Assembly (NCBI RefSeq): GCF_001500065.1 | Contig: NZ_LQIN01000050.1 | Coordinates: 124,001-188,000 of the forward strand | Length of the DNA: 64,000 nt | Direction of reading: 5' to 3' | Origin: Mycobacterium sp. IS-3022 | Lineage (GTDB): Bacteria > Actinomycetota > Actinomycetes > Mycobacteriales > Mycobacteriaceae | Shown: positions 8,995 through 17,172 of the stretch, in pieces | Layout of the letters: each line of letters starts with the position of its first letter | Numbering within the stretch: the stretch's first letter is position 1 | Position numbers and translations under genes: made by a program | Notes under the pieces: generated by a model | Database searches by the model: none | Seen by the model: the letters and a program-made list of their open reading frames with translations, nothing else | What the model was told of the DNA's origin: nothing

Positions 8995-9155
8995 GAACTG
9001 GGACGTTAGAGCGGCTGTGTTTCTACGAAATGTCTGTATGTGACGAACAAATTAACCTGTGGCTCGCCAGGCGTTGACCGGCTGTTCTGGCGCAGACACG
9101 TGGGTTCGGGTATGGCGCACCGCCGTTCGCGATGCGCCTGGATACGCCAATGGCG

Positions 9156-10529
9156 CTAGCCGGCGACCCTCTCGGTGTCGCGCACCCCCGCCGCGATCTC
9201 CTCGAGTTCTTCGATCCGGGTGCGGGCGTAGGCCTGCTGTTCGGTGATCGTGAGGTTGCCGCGCTGCGTCGACAGGAACGTCACCGTCCACGACAGCAGC
9301 GTGGTGATCTTGCGGCGGAACCCGACCAGGTACACCAGGTGCAGCACCAGCCAGGCCAACCATGCGATGAAACCGCCGAACTCGAGCGGACCGATCTTGG
9401 CGACCGCGGAGAATCGCGACACCGTGGCCATCGAGCCCTTGTCGAAGTACTGGAACGGCTCGCGCGCAGTGGGGTCGGCGCCCTTCAACTCGGCCCTGAT
9501 CGCGTTGGCCGCGTACCTGCCGCCCTGGATCGCGCCTTGCGCCTGCCCGGGCACGCCCTCGACGTGGGCGAGGTCGCCGACCACGAACACGTTGGGGTGG
9601 CCCGGAATCGTCAGGTCGGGCTCTACCAGGACGCGCCCGGCCCGGTCGACCTCGGCGTCGGACTGCTCGGCGAGGTCGCGGCCCAGCGGGCTGGCCTGCA
9701 CACCGGCCGACCACACCTTCGTCGCCGATTCGATGCGCCGGATCGTGCCGTCGGAGTCCTTGACCGTGATGCCGTTGCGGTCCACGTCGGTGACCATGGC
9801 GCCGAGTTGGATGTCGACACCCATCTTCTCCAGCCGCGCCTGGGCCTTCTTGCCGAGCTTCTCACCCATCGGGGGCAGCACCGCGGGCGCCGCGTCGAGC
9901 AGGATCACCCGCGCCGTGGTCGAATCGATATGGCGGAACGCGCCTTTGAGCGTGTGATCGGCCAATTCGGCGATCTGCCCGGCCATTTCGACGCCGGTCG
10001 GTCCGGCGCCGACCACGGTGAACGTCAGCAGCTTCTCGCGCCGGGCCGGGTCACTCGAGCGTTCGGCCTGCTCGAACGCGCTGAGGATGCGCGCGCGCAA
10101 CTCCAGCGCGTCGTCGATGGACTTCATTCCGGGGGCCCACTCGGCGAAATGGTCGTTGCCGAAATAGGATTGGCCGGCGCCGGCGGCCAGGATCAGCGTG
10201 TCGTACGGGGTGACGTAGGTATGGCCCAGCAGCTCAGACTTGACCGTCTGGTCGGCGAGGTTGATGTGGGTGACGTCGCCGAGCAGCACCTGACAGTTCT
10301 TCTGCTTGCGCAGGATCATCCGCGTCGGCGGCGCGATCTCGCCGGACGGGATGATGCCAGTCGCCACCTGGTACAGCAGCGGCTGGAACAGGTGGTGGGT
10401 CGTCTTGGCGATCAGCTTGACGTCGACGTCGGCCCGTTTCAGCTTCTTGGCAGCGGTCAACCCGCCGAAGCCTGACCCGATGATGACGACTTTGTGCCGA
10501 TCAGATGCAGTGGCTCCGGGATGGCTCAT
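9156..10529 (-). CDS. ndh: Type II NADH dehydrogenase Ndh
   Basis: This single-subunit, non-proton-pumping NADH:menaquinone oxidoreductase is a peripheral membrane flavoprotein of 457 residues. The FAD dinucleotide fold is VVIIGSGFGGLTAAKKL at the N-terminus and the NADH fold is VVGAGPTGVEMAGQIAEL in the middle. VFVVGDLAHVEGVPGQAQGA is the third FAD contact. A hydrophobic stretch FIAWLAWLVLHLVYLVGF near the C-terminus probably anchors it to the membrane. In M. tuberculosis ndh directly follows ureD; here the urt operon lies between them. Confidence 0.96.
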   Translation of the reverse strand: MSHPGATASDRHKVVIIGSGFGGLTAAKKLKRADVDVKLIAKTTHHLFQPLLYQVATGIIPSGEIAPPTRMILRKQKNCQVLLGDVTHINLADQTVKSELLGHTYVTPYDTLILAAGAGQSYFGNDHFAEWAPGMKSIDDALELRARILSAFEQAERSSDPARREKLLTFTVVGAGPTGVEMAGQIAELADHTLKGAFRHIDSTTARVILLDAAPAVLPPMGEKLGKKAQARLEKMGVDIQLGAMVTDVDRNGITVKDSDGTIRRIESATKVWSAGVQASPLGRDLAEQSDAEVDRAGRVLVEPDLTIPGHPNVFVVGDLAHVEGVPGQAQGAIQGGRYAANAIRAELKGADPTAREPFQYFDKGSMATVSRFSAVAKIGPLEFGGFIAWLAWLVLHLVYLVGFRRKITTLLSWTVTFLSTQRGNLTITEQQAYARTRIEELEEIAAGVRDTERVAG

Positions 10530-10637
10530 GTTGGGCTCCTCGACGGTGTCACGTGCAGTTCTACCCGTAACGGTAGTCGCCCGAACCTGCGATCGACGAT
10601 TCCGTTTGCTGTGGCATTTCCCACGCCGTCGGCCCGA

Positions 10638-11570
10638 TCAGCCGCCGAGGAGTGGCTTGAGAAGCTCGCCCAGCGCCGTGATCTGGCCCGGTTGATAGCC
10701 GATGGTCTGAGTCGGCACGTAGAGGATGACGCCGCCGATGCCCGCGTCGAGCACCTTGCTCTTGATCTGTTCGGCCGCCTCCTCCGCGCTGCCGCCGGCG
10801 ACCACCCGCTGCTTGTAGTCGTCGGGAATCACGTCGGGGGTGATGCCGTCACCGAACAGGACGCCGACCAGCATGCTGGTTTCCAAGGTCGCCGGGTCGC
10901 GGCCGATCTCCTCGCAGCGCTCCTTCAGGACCTGTACCTTGCGCGGGAGTTCGTCGAAGCCTGCGATGACGTTGAGGTGATCGAAGTGCCGCGCTGCCAG
11001 CGGAATGGTCTTCTTCTCGCCGCTGCCCCCGATCATCAGCGGAATGCGGTCGCGGAAGCGGGGCTCGGCCATGGCCTCGTTGGTGCGGTAGTACTTGCCA
11101 TCGACGGTCGGCCGCTCGCCCCTGAGCATCGGGAGGATGATCTGCAGCGCCTCGTCGAGCCTGTTGAACCGGTCCGTGAACGTGCCGAACTCGTAACCCA
11201 TTGAGTCGTGCTCCAGTTCGAACCAGCCGGTGCCGATTCCGAGGATCGCGCGTCCCTGGCTGATCACGTCGAGCGTCGTGACGGCCTTGGCCAGCAACGT
11301 GGGATTGCGGTAGGTGTTGCCGGTCACAAGCGTGCCCAGCTGCAAGTTCGTGGTGGCGGCGGCGAGTGCACCCAGCGCGGTATACGCCTCCAGCATCGGT
11401 TGGTCCGGTGTGCCGATCCCGGGCAGCTGATAGAAGTGGTCCATCACGAAGACGGAATCGAAGCCCGACTTGTCGGCTTCGTCAGCCTGGGCGACAACGG
11501 TGGGGAAGAGCTCTTCGACGCCGGTGCCGTACGAGAAATTGTTGATCTGCAGTCCAAGTTTGATGGTCAC
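10638..11570 (-). CDS. LLM-class F420-dependent oxidoreductase (Rv1855c-like)
   Basis: This luciferase-like TIM-barrel flavoenzyme of about 310 residues probably uses F420. It opens with IKLGLQINNFSYGTG, then SGFDSVFVMDHFYQLPG, the LGTLVTGNTYRNPTLLAK barrel strand and GRAILGIGTGWFELEHDSMG, and ends with the C-terminal helix GQITALGELLKPLL. I took the GTG at 11570, with GAAGG upstream, rather than a much longer open frame that lacks family similarity at its N-terminus. The gene lies between an SDR and ndh as in M. tuberculosis. Its substrate is unknown. Confidence 0.88.
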   Translation of the reverse strand: MTIKLGLQINNFSYGTGVEELFPTVVAQADEADKSGFDSVFVMDHFYQLPGIGTPDQPMLEAYTALGALAAATTNLQLGTLVTGNTYRNPTLLAKAVTTLDVISQGRAILGIGTGWFELEHDSMGYEFGTFTDRFNRLDEALQIILPMLRGERPTVDGKYYRTNEAMAEPRFRDRIPLMIGGSGEKKTIPLAARHFDHLNVIAGFDELPRKVQVLKERCEEIGRDPATLETSMLVGVLFGDGITPDVIPDDYKQRVVAGGSAEEAAEQIKSKVLDAGIGGVILYVPTQTIGYQPGQITALGELLKPLLGG

Positions 11571-11622
11571 GCCTTCACGTAACCACAGCTGATCGGGGTC
11601 GATTCCCCGGCAGCGGAGAACT

Positions 11623-12294
11623 TCAGCCGAAGTCCGCCAGCGCACCCTTGCTGACGTGCAACGTCTGGCCGGTGATATGGCGCGCCGCAGGTGTGGAGAG
11701 GAAAAGCGCGAGCCGGGCGATCTCCTCGGCCACCGGCGGCGGAGTACGCGAGAGGCCTTCGTAGCCCGGTTCGGTGCTGCGTCCCGACGCCACCGCGTTG
11801 ACCGTGATGCCACGGGTGCCGAAGTGCGTGGCCTGCCCGGCTGTCCAGTTGGAGATGGCGGCCTTGATGGCCGCCTCGGAGCTGCCTTCGGCCGGGTGTT
11901 CGGGCACCACGGTGACGATCGAACCGCCCGAGCGCAGGTGATCGCCCAGGATCTGCACGGTCAGTACCGCTGACAGCACGGTCGAGTCGAGCGCCTCACG
12001 CCACGCTTTGGCCAGCTGCGACAGCGAGTAGGTGCGCGGGTCGCCGCCATCCCAGCGAGGCGCGGGCACATTGACGATCGTGTCGAGGTGGTGTGGGAAC
12101 TGCGGTCGCGCCTCTTCCAGGCTGGCGGGATCGGTGTTGTCGAAGACGATCGCGTCGACGTCGAGTTCCTTGGCGGCGACTTCGAGGTCGTCGCGGCGGG
12201 CACCGGCGATCACGACCCGGTGACCGGCGTCGCGGAAGCCTCCGGCGATCGTGCGACCCAAATCCGTGTCACCGGCGGTGACGAGCACCTCCAT
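11623..12294 (-). CDS. Atypical short-chain dehydrogenase/reductase (Rv1856c-like)
   Basis: This Rossmann-fold protein of about 223 residues has the N-terminal nucleotide-binding TAGDTDLGRTIAGGF segment and the C-terminal GTRGITVNAVASG strand of classical SDRs. The catalytic YxxxK is not evident: the lysine lies in SSEAAIKAAI with Glu where Tyr is expected. It may therefore be a non-catalytic or altered SDR. ATG 12294 is supported by AAGGAGG (complement of 12301-12307). It lies 52 nt upstream of the LLM gene and is probably cotranscribed with it. Confidence 0.82.
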   Translation of the reverse strand: MEVLVTAGDTDLGRTIAGGFRDAGHRVVIAGARRDDLEVAAKELDVDAIVFDNTDPASLEEARPQFPHHLDTIVNVPAPRWDGGDPRTYSLSQLAKAWREALDSTVLSAVLTVQILGDHLRSGGSIVTVVPEHPAEGSSEAAIKAAISNWTAGQATHFGTRGITVNAVASGRSTEPGYEGLSRTPPPVAEEIARLALFLSTPAARHITGQTLHVSKGALADFG

Positions 12295-12431
12295 CACGGG
12301 ACCTCCTTGTCGTGCCAACGCTGAACTCAGCGATCCCGGGCAATGTTACTGGACAGTAGCTAGGGCGCGAAACCGGCGCGCGGGCGCATGTGCCATAGGG
12401 TTTTTCCAGTGAGGCGCAGGGCGGCGAGCGG

Positions 12432-13226
12432 TTGAGCATCTCGGCGGGCCTGCCGCGCTGGCTGTACCTGCCGGCCGCGGTCGGTGCGCTGTTCGTCGCC
12501 GTACCTCTTGTCGCGGTGGCGGCGAGGGTGGACTGGCCGAATTTCGTGCACCTGATCAGCAGCGATTCCTCCATCAGCGCGCTGCTGCTGAGCCTGCGCA
12601 CGGCGACCGCCAGTACAGCGCTGTGCCTGATCTTCGGTGTGCCGATGGCCCTGGTGCTGGCCCGCAGCGACAGCCGGTTGATCCGCGCGGCGCGGCCGCT
12701 GATCCTGCTGCCGCTGGTGCTGCCTCCGGTGGTCGGCGGTATCGCGCTGCTCTACGCGTTCGGCCGGCTCGGCCTGATCGGGGAGTACCTGGAGGCCGCG
12801 GGTGTCCAGATCGCGTTCACGACGACGGCGGTGGTGCTGGCCCAGACGTTCGTGTCGCTGCCGTTTCTCGTCATTGCGCTGGAAGGGGCCGCCCGCACGG
12901 CGGGCGCCGATTACGAGATGGTGGCGGCCACGCTGGGCGCCCGGCCGTCCCGGGTGTGGTGGCGCGTGACGTTGCCGCTGCTGATTCCCGGCCTGGTGTC
13001 AGGGTCCGTGCTGGCATTCGCGCGCTCGCTGGGCGAATTCGGCGCCACGCTGACATTCGCGGGCTCACGTCAGGGCGTCACCAGAACGCTGCCGTTGGAG
13101 ATCTATCTTCAGCGGGAGAGCGACGCCGACGCCGCGGTGGCGTTGTCCCTATTGCTCGTCGTGGTGGCCGCGGTGGTGGTGCTGGGCGTCGGCAGCCGGC
13201 GGTTGCGGGGCGACAGTGCCTGGTAG
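12432..13226 (+). CDS. modB: Molybdate ABC transporter permease ModB
   Basis: This 264-residue inner-membrane permease shows five to six hydrophobic segments and the CysT/ModB cytoplasmic EAA loop DYEMVAATLGARPSRVWWRVTLPL. SLGEFGATLTFAG is a ModB hallmark. Translation begins at TTG 12432, inside an overlapping TTGA, exactly the coupling expected with an upstream gene stop, yet no modA is present. A 9-codon GTG-led frame (12409-12435) ends in that TGA. See the modA finding. Confidence 0.88.
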   Translation: MSISAGLPRWLYLPAAVGALFVAVPLVAVAARVDWPNFVHLISSDSSISALLLSLRTATASTALCLIFGVPMALVLARSDSRLIRAARPLILLPLVLPPVVGGIALLYAFGRLGLIGEYLEAAGVQIAFTTTAVVLAQTFVSLPFLVIALEGAARTAGADYEMVAATLGARPSRVWWRVTLPLLIPGLVSGSVLAFARSLGEFGATLTFAGSRQGVTRTLPLEIYLQRESDADAAVALSLLLVVVAAVVVLGVGSRRLRGDSAW

Positions 13227-13232
13227 TGCGGC

Positions 13233-14285
13233 ATGACGGGAATCAGCCTGCGGGCCGTTGTCGAGCATCGGGGCGTGGATGTCGAGTTCGACGTCGCCGC
13301 CGGTGAGGTCCTGGCCGTCCTGGGCCCCAATGGGGCGGGCAAGTCGACGGTGCTGCACGTCATTGCGGGCCTGGTCCGACCCGACGACGGTGTTGTGCGC
13401 GTGGGGGATCGGGTGCTCACCGACACCGCATCGCGGGTCGACGTGCCGACCCATGACCGCCGCGTCGGGCTGCTACTGCAGGATCCGCTGTTGTTCCCGC
13501 ATCTGGATGTCACCGCCAACGTGGCCTTCCCGCCCGGCAGTCGGCGACCCGAGCACTGGCTTGCCGAGGTCGACGCGACGGATCTGGCCGGCCGCAGGCC
13601 CCGCCAGCTGTCGGGCGGCCAGGCCCAGCGGGTGGCGCTGGCCCGCGCGCTGGCCGCCGAACCCGACGTGTTGCTCCTCGACGAGCCGTTGAGCAAGCTC
13701 GACGTCGCGGCCGCCGCTGCGATGCGCAAAGTGCTGCGCCGGGTGCTGGTGCGCGACGGCCGGTCGGCGGTGATGGTGACCCATGACCTGCTCGACGTGG
13801 TGACGCTCGCCGATCGGGTCCTGGTGCTCGAATCCGGCCGCGTCGTGGAAAGTGGTTCTGCGGCAACGGTTTTGGCGAGTCCACGCAGCGGGTTCGGCGC
13901 GCGGCTGGCGGGAGTGAACCTGGTTCGCGGTACGGCCGGCGACGGCGGGGTGCTGACCACCCGGTGGGGCCGCACCTGGTACGGAACCGCGGGCGTGGAC
14001 GTGACGGCGGGAGTTGCGGCGGTGGCGCTGTTTCACCCGGCGGCCGTCGCGCTGTACCGCGAGCGACCGCACGGCAGCCCCCGCAACACCGTTGAAGTGA
14101 CCGTCGCCGAAGTCGACGCCCGCGGGCCCGCGATCCGGGTGCGGGCCGAGGAACAACCCGATGGCGGCCCCGGACTCGCCGCCGACATCACCGCGGACTC
14201 CGCTGCCGAACTGCGCCTGGCGCCCGGCGAGCGTGTGTACTTCGCCGTGAAAGCGCAGGAGGTCACCATCTACCCCGGCCCGTAA
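13233..14285 (+). CDS. modC: Molybdate ABC transporter ATP-binding protein ModC
   Basis: This 350-residue ATPase carries Walker A (GPNGAGKSTVLH), the signature LSGGQAQRVALARAL and Walker B VLLLDEPLSKLD. It ends with a TOBE-like domain from about residue 240 (GTAGDGGVLTTRWGR, then NTVEVTVAEVDARGPAIRVR) that senses oxyanion in ModC proteins. It starts 6 nt after the modB stop. Together ModBC power molybdate import for molybdopterin enzymes, but the matching binding protein ModA is not encoded next to them here. Confidence 0.9.
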   Translation: MTGISLRAVVEHRGVDVEFDVAAGEVLAVLGPNGAGKSTVLHVIAGLVRPDDGVVRVGDRVLTDTASRVDVPTHDRRVGLLLQDPLLFPHLDVTANVAFPPGSRRPEHWLAEVDATDLAGRRPRQLSGGQAQRVALARALAAEPDVLLLDEPLSKLDVAAAAAMRKVLRRVLVRDGRSAVMVTHDLLDVVTLADRVLVLESGRVVESGSAATVLASPRSGFGARLAGVNLVRGTAGDGGVLTTRWGRTWYGTAGVDVTAGVAAVALFHPAAVALYRERPHGSPRNTVEVTVAEVDARGPAIRVRAEEQPDGGPGLAADITADSAAELRLAPGERVYFAVKAQEVTIYPGP

Positions 14286-14440
14286 CGGACATCTGGGCCG
14301 TTGCGAAAAACGAGTCAGACGACCGTCGTCCTCCGGCGGTGAACGCGGTTCGACCAGCCCGCGCCACGCGCGGGGACACTGTCGTGCCAGCAATTCCGGG
14401 TACTGTTGCCTTGCATGGCATTTCCAGTTCTCAGCAATTT

Positions 14441-14463
14441 CTCAATTGAGCACTTTTTGAGCA
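14441..14463 (+). promoter_or_regulatory. Repeat-containing apa promoter region
   Basis: Between modC and apa (221 nt) an AT-richer block contains the direct repeat TTGAGCA at 14446-14452 and 14457-14463, spaced 11 bp (one helical turn). The first copy also forms the palindrome CTCAATTGAG at 14441-14450. It lies 43-66 nt upstream of the apa ATG. This looks like an activator or repressor site; no regulator family was matched. Confidence 0.3.
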
Positions 14464-14506
14464 ATACGCACTTGCGTCACGGCGGTAACACGGTAGTTTC
14501 TTCTCC

Positions 14507-15607
14507 ATGGATCAGCCGGACGCGATTTCGTTCCCTCGCAGGGGCCTCTCCAAGACACTGGCAGTCGCGGCGCTGACCGGCGCCACCGCGGTTGCGCTGG
14601 CGCTGCCAACGGTGGCGCAGGCGCAGCCCGAGCCGACGCCGCCGCCACCCCCTGCGCCCGGCAACACGTTCTTGCAGGGCCCGCCGCCACCGCCGCCACC
14701 GCCCGGGGCGCCTGCGCCCGCACCGGCACCGGGTGCGCCCGCGCCCGCGCCACCACCTGCGCCCGGCGCGCCGGCCCCGCCGCCTGCGCCCGGCGCGCCC
14801 GTGCCGCCACCCGCGCCCGGCGCGCCGGCGCCAGCGCCTGGCGATCCGAATGCACCGGCCCCGCCGCCCGGCGACCCCGGCCGTGTCGAAGCGCCTGCGG
14901 GCGGACTCAGCTACGTCGTGCCCGCGGGTTGGAAGGTGTCGGACGCGTCACAGCTGTCCTATGGCCAGGCGCTGCTGACGAAGATCGCACCCGAAGGTGC
15001 CGAGCCGCCCAACGACACCAGCATTCTGCTCGGCCGACTCGACCTGAAGCTCTTCGCCGGGGCCGAGACCGACAACGCGAAGGCCGCCCAGCGGTTGGCG
15101 TCCGATATGGGCGAGTTCTTCATGCCGTTCCCCGGCACGCGGATCAATCAGGAGACCTTCGAACTCAACGCTGACGGTATGCCGGGCGTCGCTTCGTACT
15201 ACGAGGTGAAGTTCACCGACACCAACAAGCCGAACGGTCAGATCTGGGCCGGTGTCGTCGGCAATCCGGTCGAGCCGGGGACGCCGCGCGGGCAGCGCAC
15301 TCCGGAGCGTTGGTTCGTCGTCTGGCTCGGCACGGCGAACAACCCTGTGCCGAAGGAAGAAGCGGTGACGCTGGCCAACTCGATTCGGCCGTACACCGGG
15401 CCGCCGGCGCCGGCGGATCCGAACGCCCCGCCGCCCGCGGCTCCGAACGCCGCGCCTCCGGCCCCGGCGGATCCGAACGCCCCGCCGCCTCCACCGGATC
15501 CCAATGCGCCCCCGCCCGATCCGAACGCGCCTGCGCCGCGGCCCGGCGTCGGGGTGGCCGTTCCGGTCGCACCGGAGAACGCGCCGGGGATGGTGCCTCC
15601 GCCCTGA
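14507..15607 (+). CDS. apa: Alanine/proline-rich secreted glycoprotein Apa (FAP/MPT32)
   Basis: This 366-residue secreted antigen has a signal peptide of about 39 residues ending TVAQA. It is followed by a long Pro/Ala-rich stretch of repeated PAPGAP units to about residue 125. The globular core starts near GGLSYVVPAGWKVSDASQ, and a second Pro-rich tail of ADPNAPPP repeats precedes the end. This architecture is that of mycobacterial Apa, an O-mannosylated fibronectin-binding wall-associated protein. The Pro-rich segments give strong open frames on other strands that are not genes. It follows modC as in M. tuberculosis. Confidence 0.93.
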   Translation: MDQPDAISFPRRGLSKTLAVAALTGATAVALALPTVAQAQPEPTPPPPPAPGNTFLQGPPPPPPPPGAPAPAPAPGAPAPAPPPAPGAPAPPPAPGAPVPPPAPGAPAPAPGDPNAPAPPPGDPGRVEAPAGGLSYVVPAGWKVSDASQLSYGQALLTKIAPEGAEPPNDTSILLGRLDLKLFAGAETDNAKAAQRLASDMGEFFMPFPGTRINQETFELNADGMPGVASYYEVKFTDTNKPNGQIWAGVVGNPVEPGTPRGQRTPERWFVVWLGTANNPVPKEEAVTLANSIRPYTGPPAPADPNAPPPAAPNAAPPAPADPNAPPPPPDPNAPPPDPNAPAPRPGVGVAVPVAPENAPGMVPPP

Positions 15608-15616
15608 CGAAAGCAA

Positions 15617-15651
15617 GGCTTCCGCCACGACATGAAGCCGTGGCGGAAGCC
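15617..15651. terminator. Bidirectional terminator hairpin between apa and the CDGP gene
   Basis: Perfect 13-bp arms GGCTTCCGCCACG (15617-15629) and their complement (15639-15651) flank a 9-nt loop. The hairpin begins 10 nt after the apa stop and lies 26 nt beyond the stop of the convergent small gene. There is no U-tract, as is common for mycobacterial terminators. Confidence 0.75.
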
Positions 15652-15676
15652 GAATTCTGCAGTGCGGGTGCGGCCG

Positions 15677-15922
15677 TCAGGGCCCAACCCGCGGCGGGTT
15701 GGCGTTGGCGACGTTCACGATGACGCAGTTCGTGCCGCCGAAGCCCATCGCCCCTGCGGTTTGACACCGTTCGAAGTTGCCGTCGGCGTTGACGGGGCCG
15801 TCGCAGATCGTCCCGCCACCCCACGGTGTCCAGCCGCCCTGGCATCCGGCGTTGGCCGGGGCGGCGAATGCGATGCCGCCGGCCGCCAGCGCGCCGACCG
15901 CCAATGCAACAAGTGTTCTCAT
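15677..15922 (-). CDS. Small secreted CDGP-motif protein
   Basis: This 81-residue exported protein has a signal peptide of about 25 residues (LVALAVGALAAGGIAFAAPANA). The short mature part contains four cysteines, GWTPWGGGTICDGP and GFGGTNCVIVN. The CDGP signature recurs in a family of small mycobacterial secreted proteins of unknown function. The cysteines probably form two disulfides. It converges on apa across a shared hairpin and is divergent from adhA. Confidence 0.75.
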   Translation of the reverse strand: MRTLVALAVGALAAGGIAFAAPANAGCQGGWTPWGGGTICDGPVNADGNFERCQTAGAMGFGGTNCVIVNVANANPPRVGP

Positions 15923-16129
15923 CTCACCCTCTCCCTTCGCGGTCCACCGTTATCTCCAGGTTATGCCGTTGTTATGAGCGAGGAATCGGGGATTTCCCTA
16001 CCGCTTCGATACAACGGCGTCCACCACATTTGTCCGGCGCACCACGGCGGTCGTTAGCGTCGTTCGCTCACAGTGAAGACCCTCGATCCCGGGGTGGTGC
16101 GTTCGTGATCGGCCGGGCGACGATGAGGT

Positions 16130-17146
16130 ATGGCGACCTCGAGCATGACGGCGTGGCGGATCCGACGTCCTGGGCCGGTGAGCACTCGACCGCTCGAGCG
16201 GGCCCGGGTCGAGATTCCGCGACCGATGCCCGACGAGCTTCTGGTGGCAGTGCGGGCATGTGGCGTGTGCCGCACCGATCTTCACGTCGCCGAAGGCGAC
16301 CTGCCCGTGCATCGTCCGGAAGTCATACCGGGCCATGAGGTCGTCGGTGAAGTGGTCGAGCTGGGGCAGGGCGCCGGAGCCGAGTTCGCCGTCGGCGACC
16401 GCGTCGGCATCGCATGGCTTCGGCACACCTGCGGACGATGCCGGTACTGCATCAGAGGGGCCGAGAATCTGTGCCCCGATTCCCGCTACACGGGCTGGGA
16501 CGCCGACGGGGGATACGCCGAATTCGCCACGGTGCCATCCGCATACGCTCATCCGCTGCCGGCCGGCTACTCCGACGCCGAACTGGCGCCGCTGCTGTGC
16601 GCCGGCATCATCGGCTATCGCGCGCTCATGCGCGCCGAGCTGCCGCCCGGCGGACGGTTGGGGATCTACGGATTCGGCGGCAGCGCGCACCTGACCGCCC
16701 AAGTGGCGATCGCGCAGGGCGCCGAAGTCCACGTCATGACCCGCGGCGAGGCCGCCCGCGCGCTGGCGCTGTCGCTGGGGGCGGCCTCGGCGCAGGGGGC
16801 GGCCGACCCCCCGCCTGCCGCCCTCGACGCCGCGATCCTGTTCGCACCCGTCGGCGATCTCGTCCCATCCGCGCTCGAAGCGCTCGATCGTGGAGGCACG
16901 CTGGCCATCGCCGGCATCCACCTCTCCGACGTTCCCGCGCTGAACTATCAGCGCCACCTCTTCCAGGAGCGCCAACTGCGATCAGTCACCGCGAACACGC
17001 GAGCCGACGCCCGCGCCTTTCTGGCCTTCGCCGGTGAGCACCGCATCGAAGTGACAAGTCCGCGGTACCCGCTCGATCGGGCGGATGAGGCGCTCGGCGA
17101 TCTCGCCGCCGGCCGTGTTTCCGGAGCGGCGGTGCTGACCGTCTAG
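16130..17146 (+). CDS. adhA: Zinc-dependent alcohol dehydrogenase (AdhA-like)
   Basis: This 338-residue medium-chain dehydrogenase has the catalytic zinc Cys in ACGVCRTDLHV, the GHE motif in VIPGHEVVGEV, and the structural-zinc cysteines in CGRCRYCIRGAENLC. The Rossmann segment is GIYGFGGSAHLTAQVAIAQG, a loosened GxGxxG. It oxidises alcohols or reduces aldehydes with a nicotinamide cofactor; the exact substrate is not visible. The start is ATG 16130. It occupies the position of Rv1862 after apa, with the small CDGP gene upstream on the other strand. Confidence 0.86.
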   Translation: MATSSMTAWRIRRPGPVSTRPLERARVEIPRPMPDELLVAVRACGVCRTDLHVAEGDLPVHRPEVIPGHEVVGEVVELGQGAGAEFAVGDRVGIAWLRHTCGRCRYCIRGAENLCPDSRYTGWDADGGYAEFATVPSAYAHPLPAGYSDAELAPLLCAGIIGYRALMRAELPPGGRLGIYGFGGSAHLTAQVAIAQGAEVHVMTRGEAARALALSLGAASAQGAADPPPAALDAAILFAPVGDLVPSALEALDRGGTLAIAGIHLSDVPALNYQRHLFQERQLRSVTANTRADARAFLAFAGEHRIEVTSPRYPLDRADEALGDLAAGRVSGAAVLTV

Positions 17147-17172
17147 AGTTCGGCCAGCGCGGCGCACTGACC

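Noticed and set aside
8995..9060. A GlnR-type (AC-n9-AC) site upstream of urtA
   Set aside because: Several AC dinucleotides occur in GTCACATACAGACATTTCGT but none have the required spacing.
14442..15700. Long open frames on other strands across apa and its repeats
   Set aside because: They are shadows of the Pro/Ala-rich, GC-extreme coding sequence; the protein sequences are Arg/Pro-only and lack any family similarity or ribosome sites.
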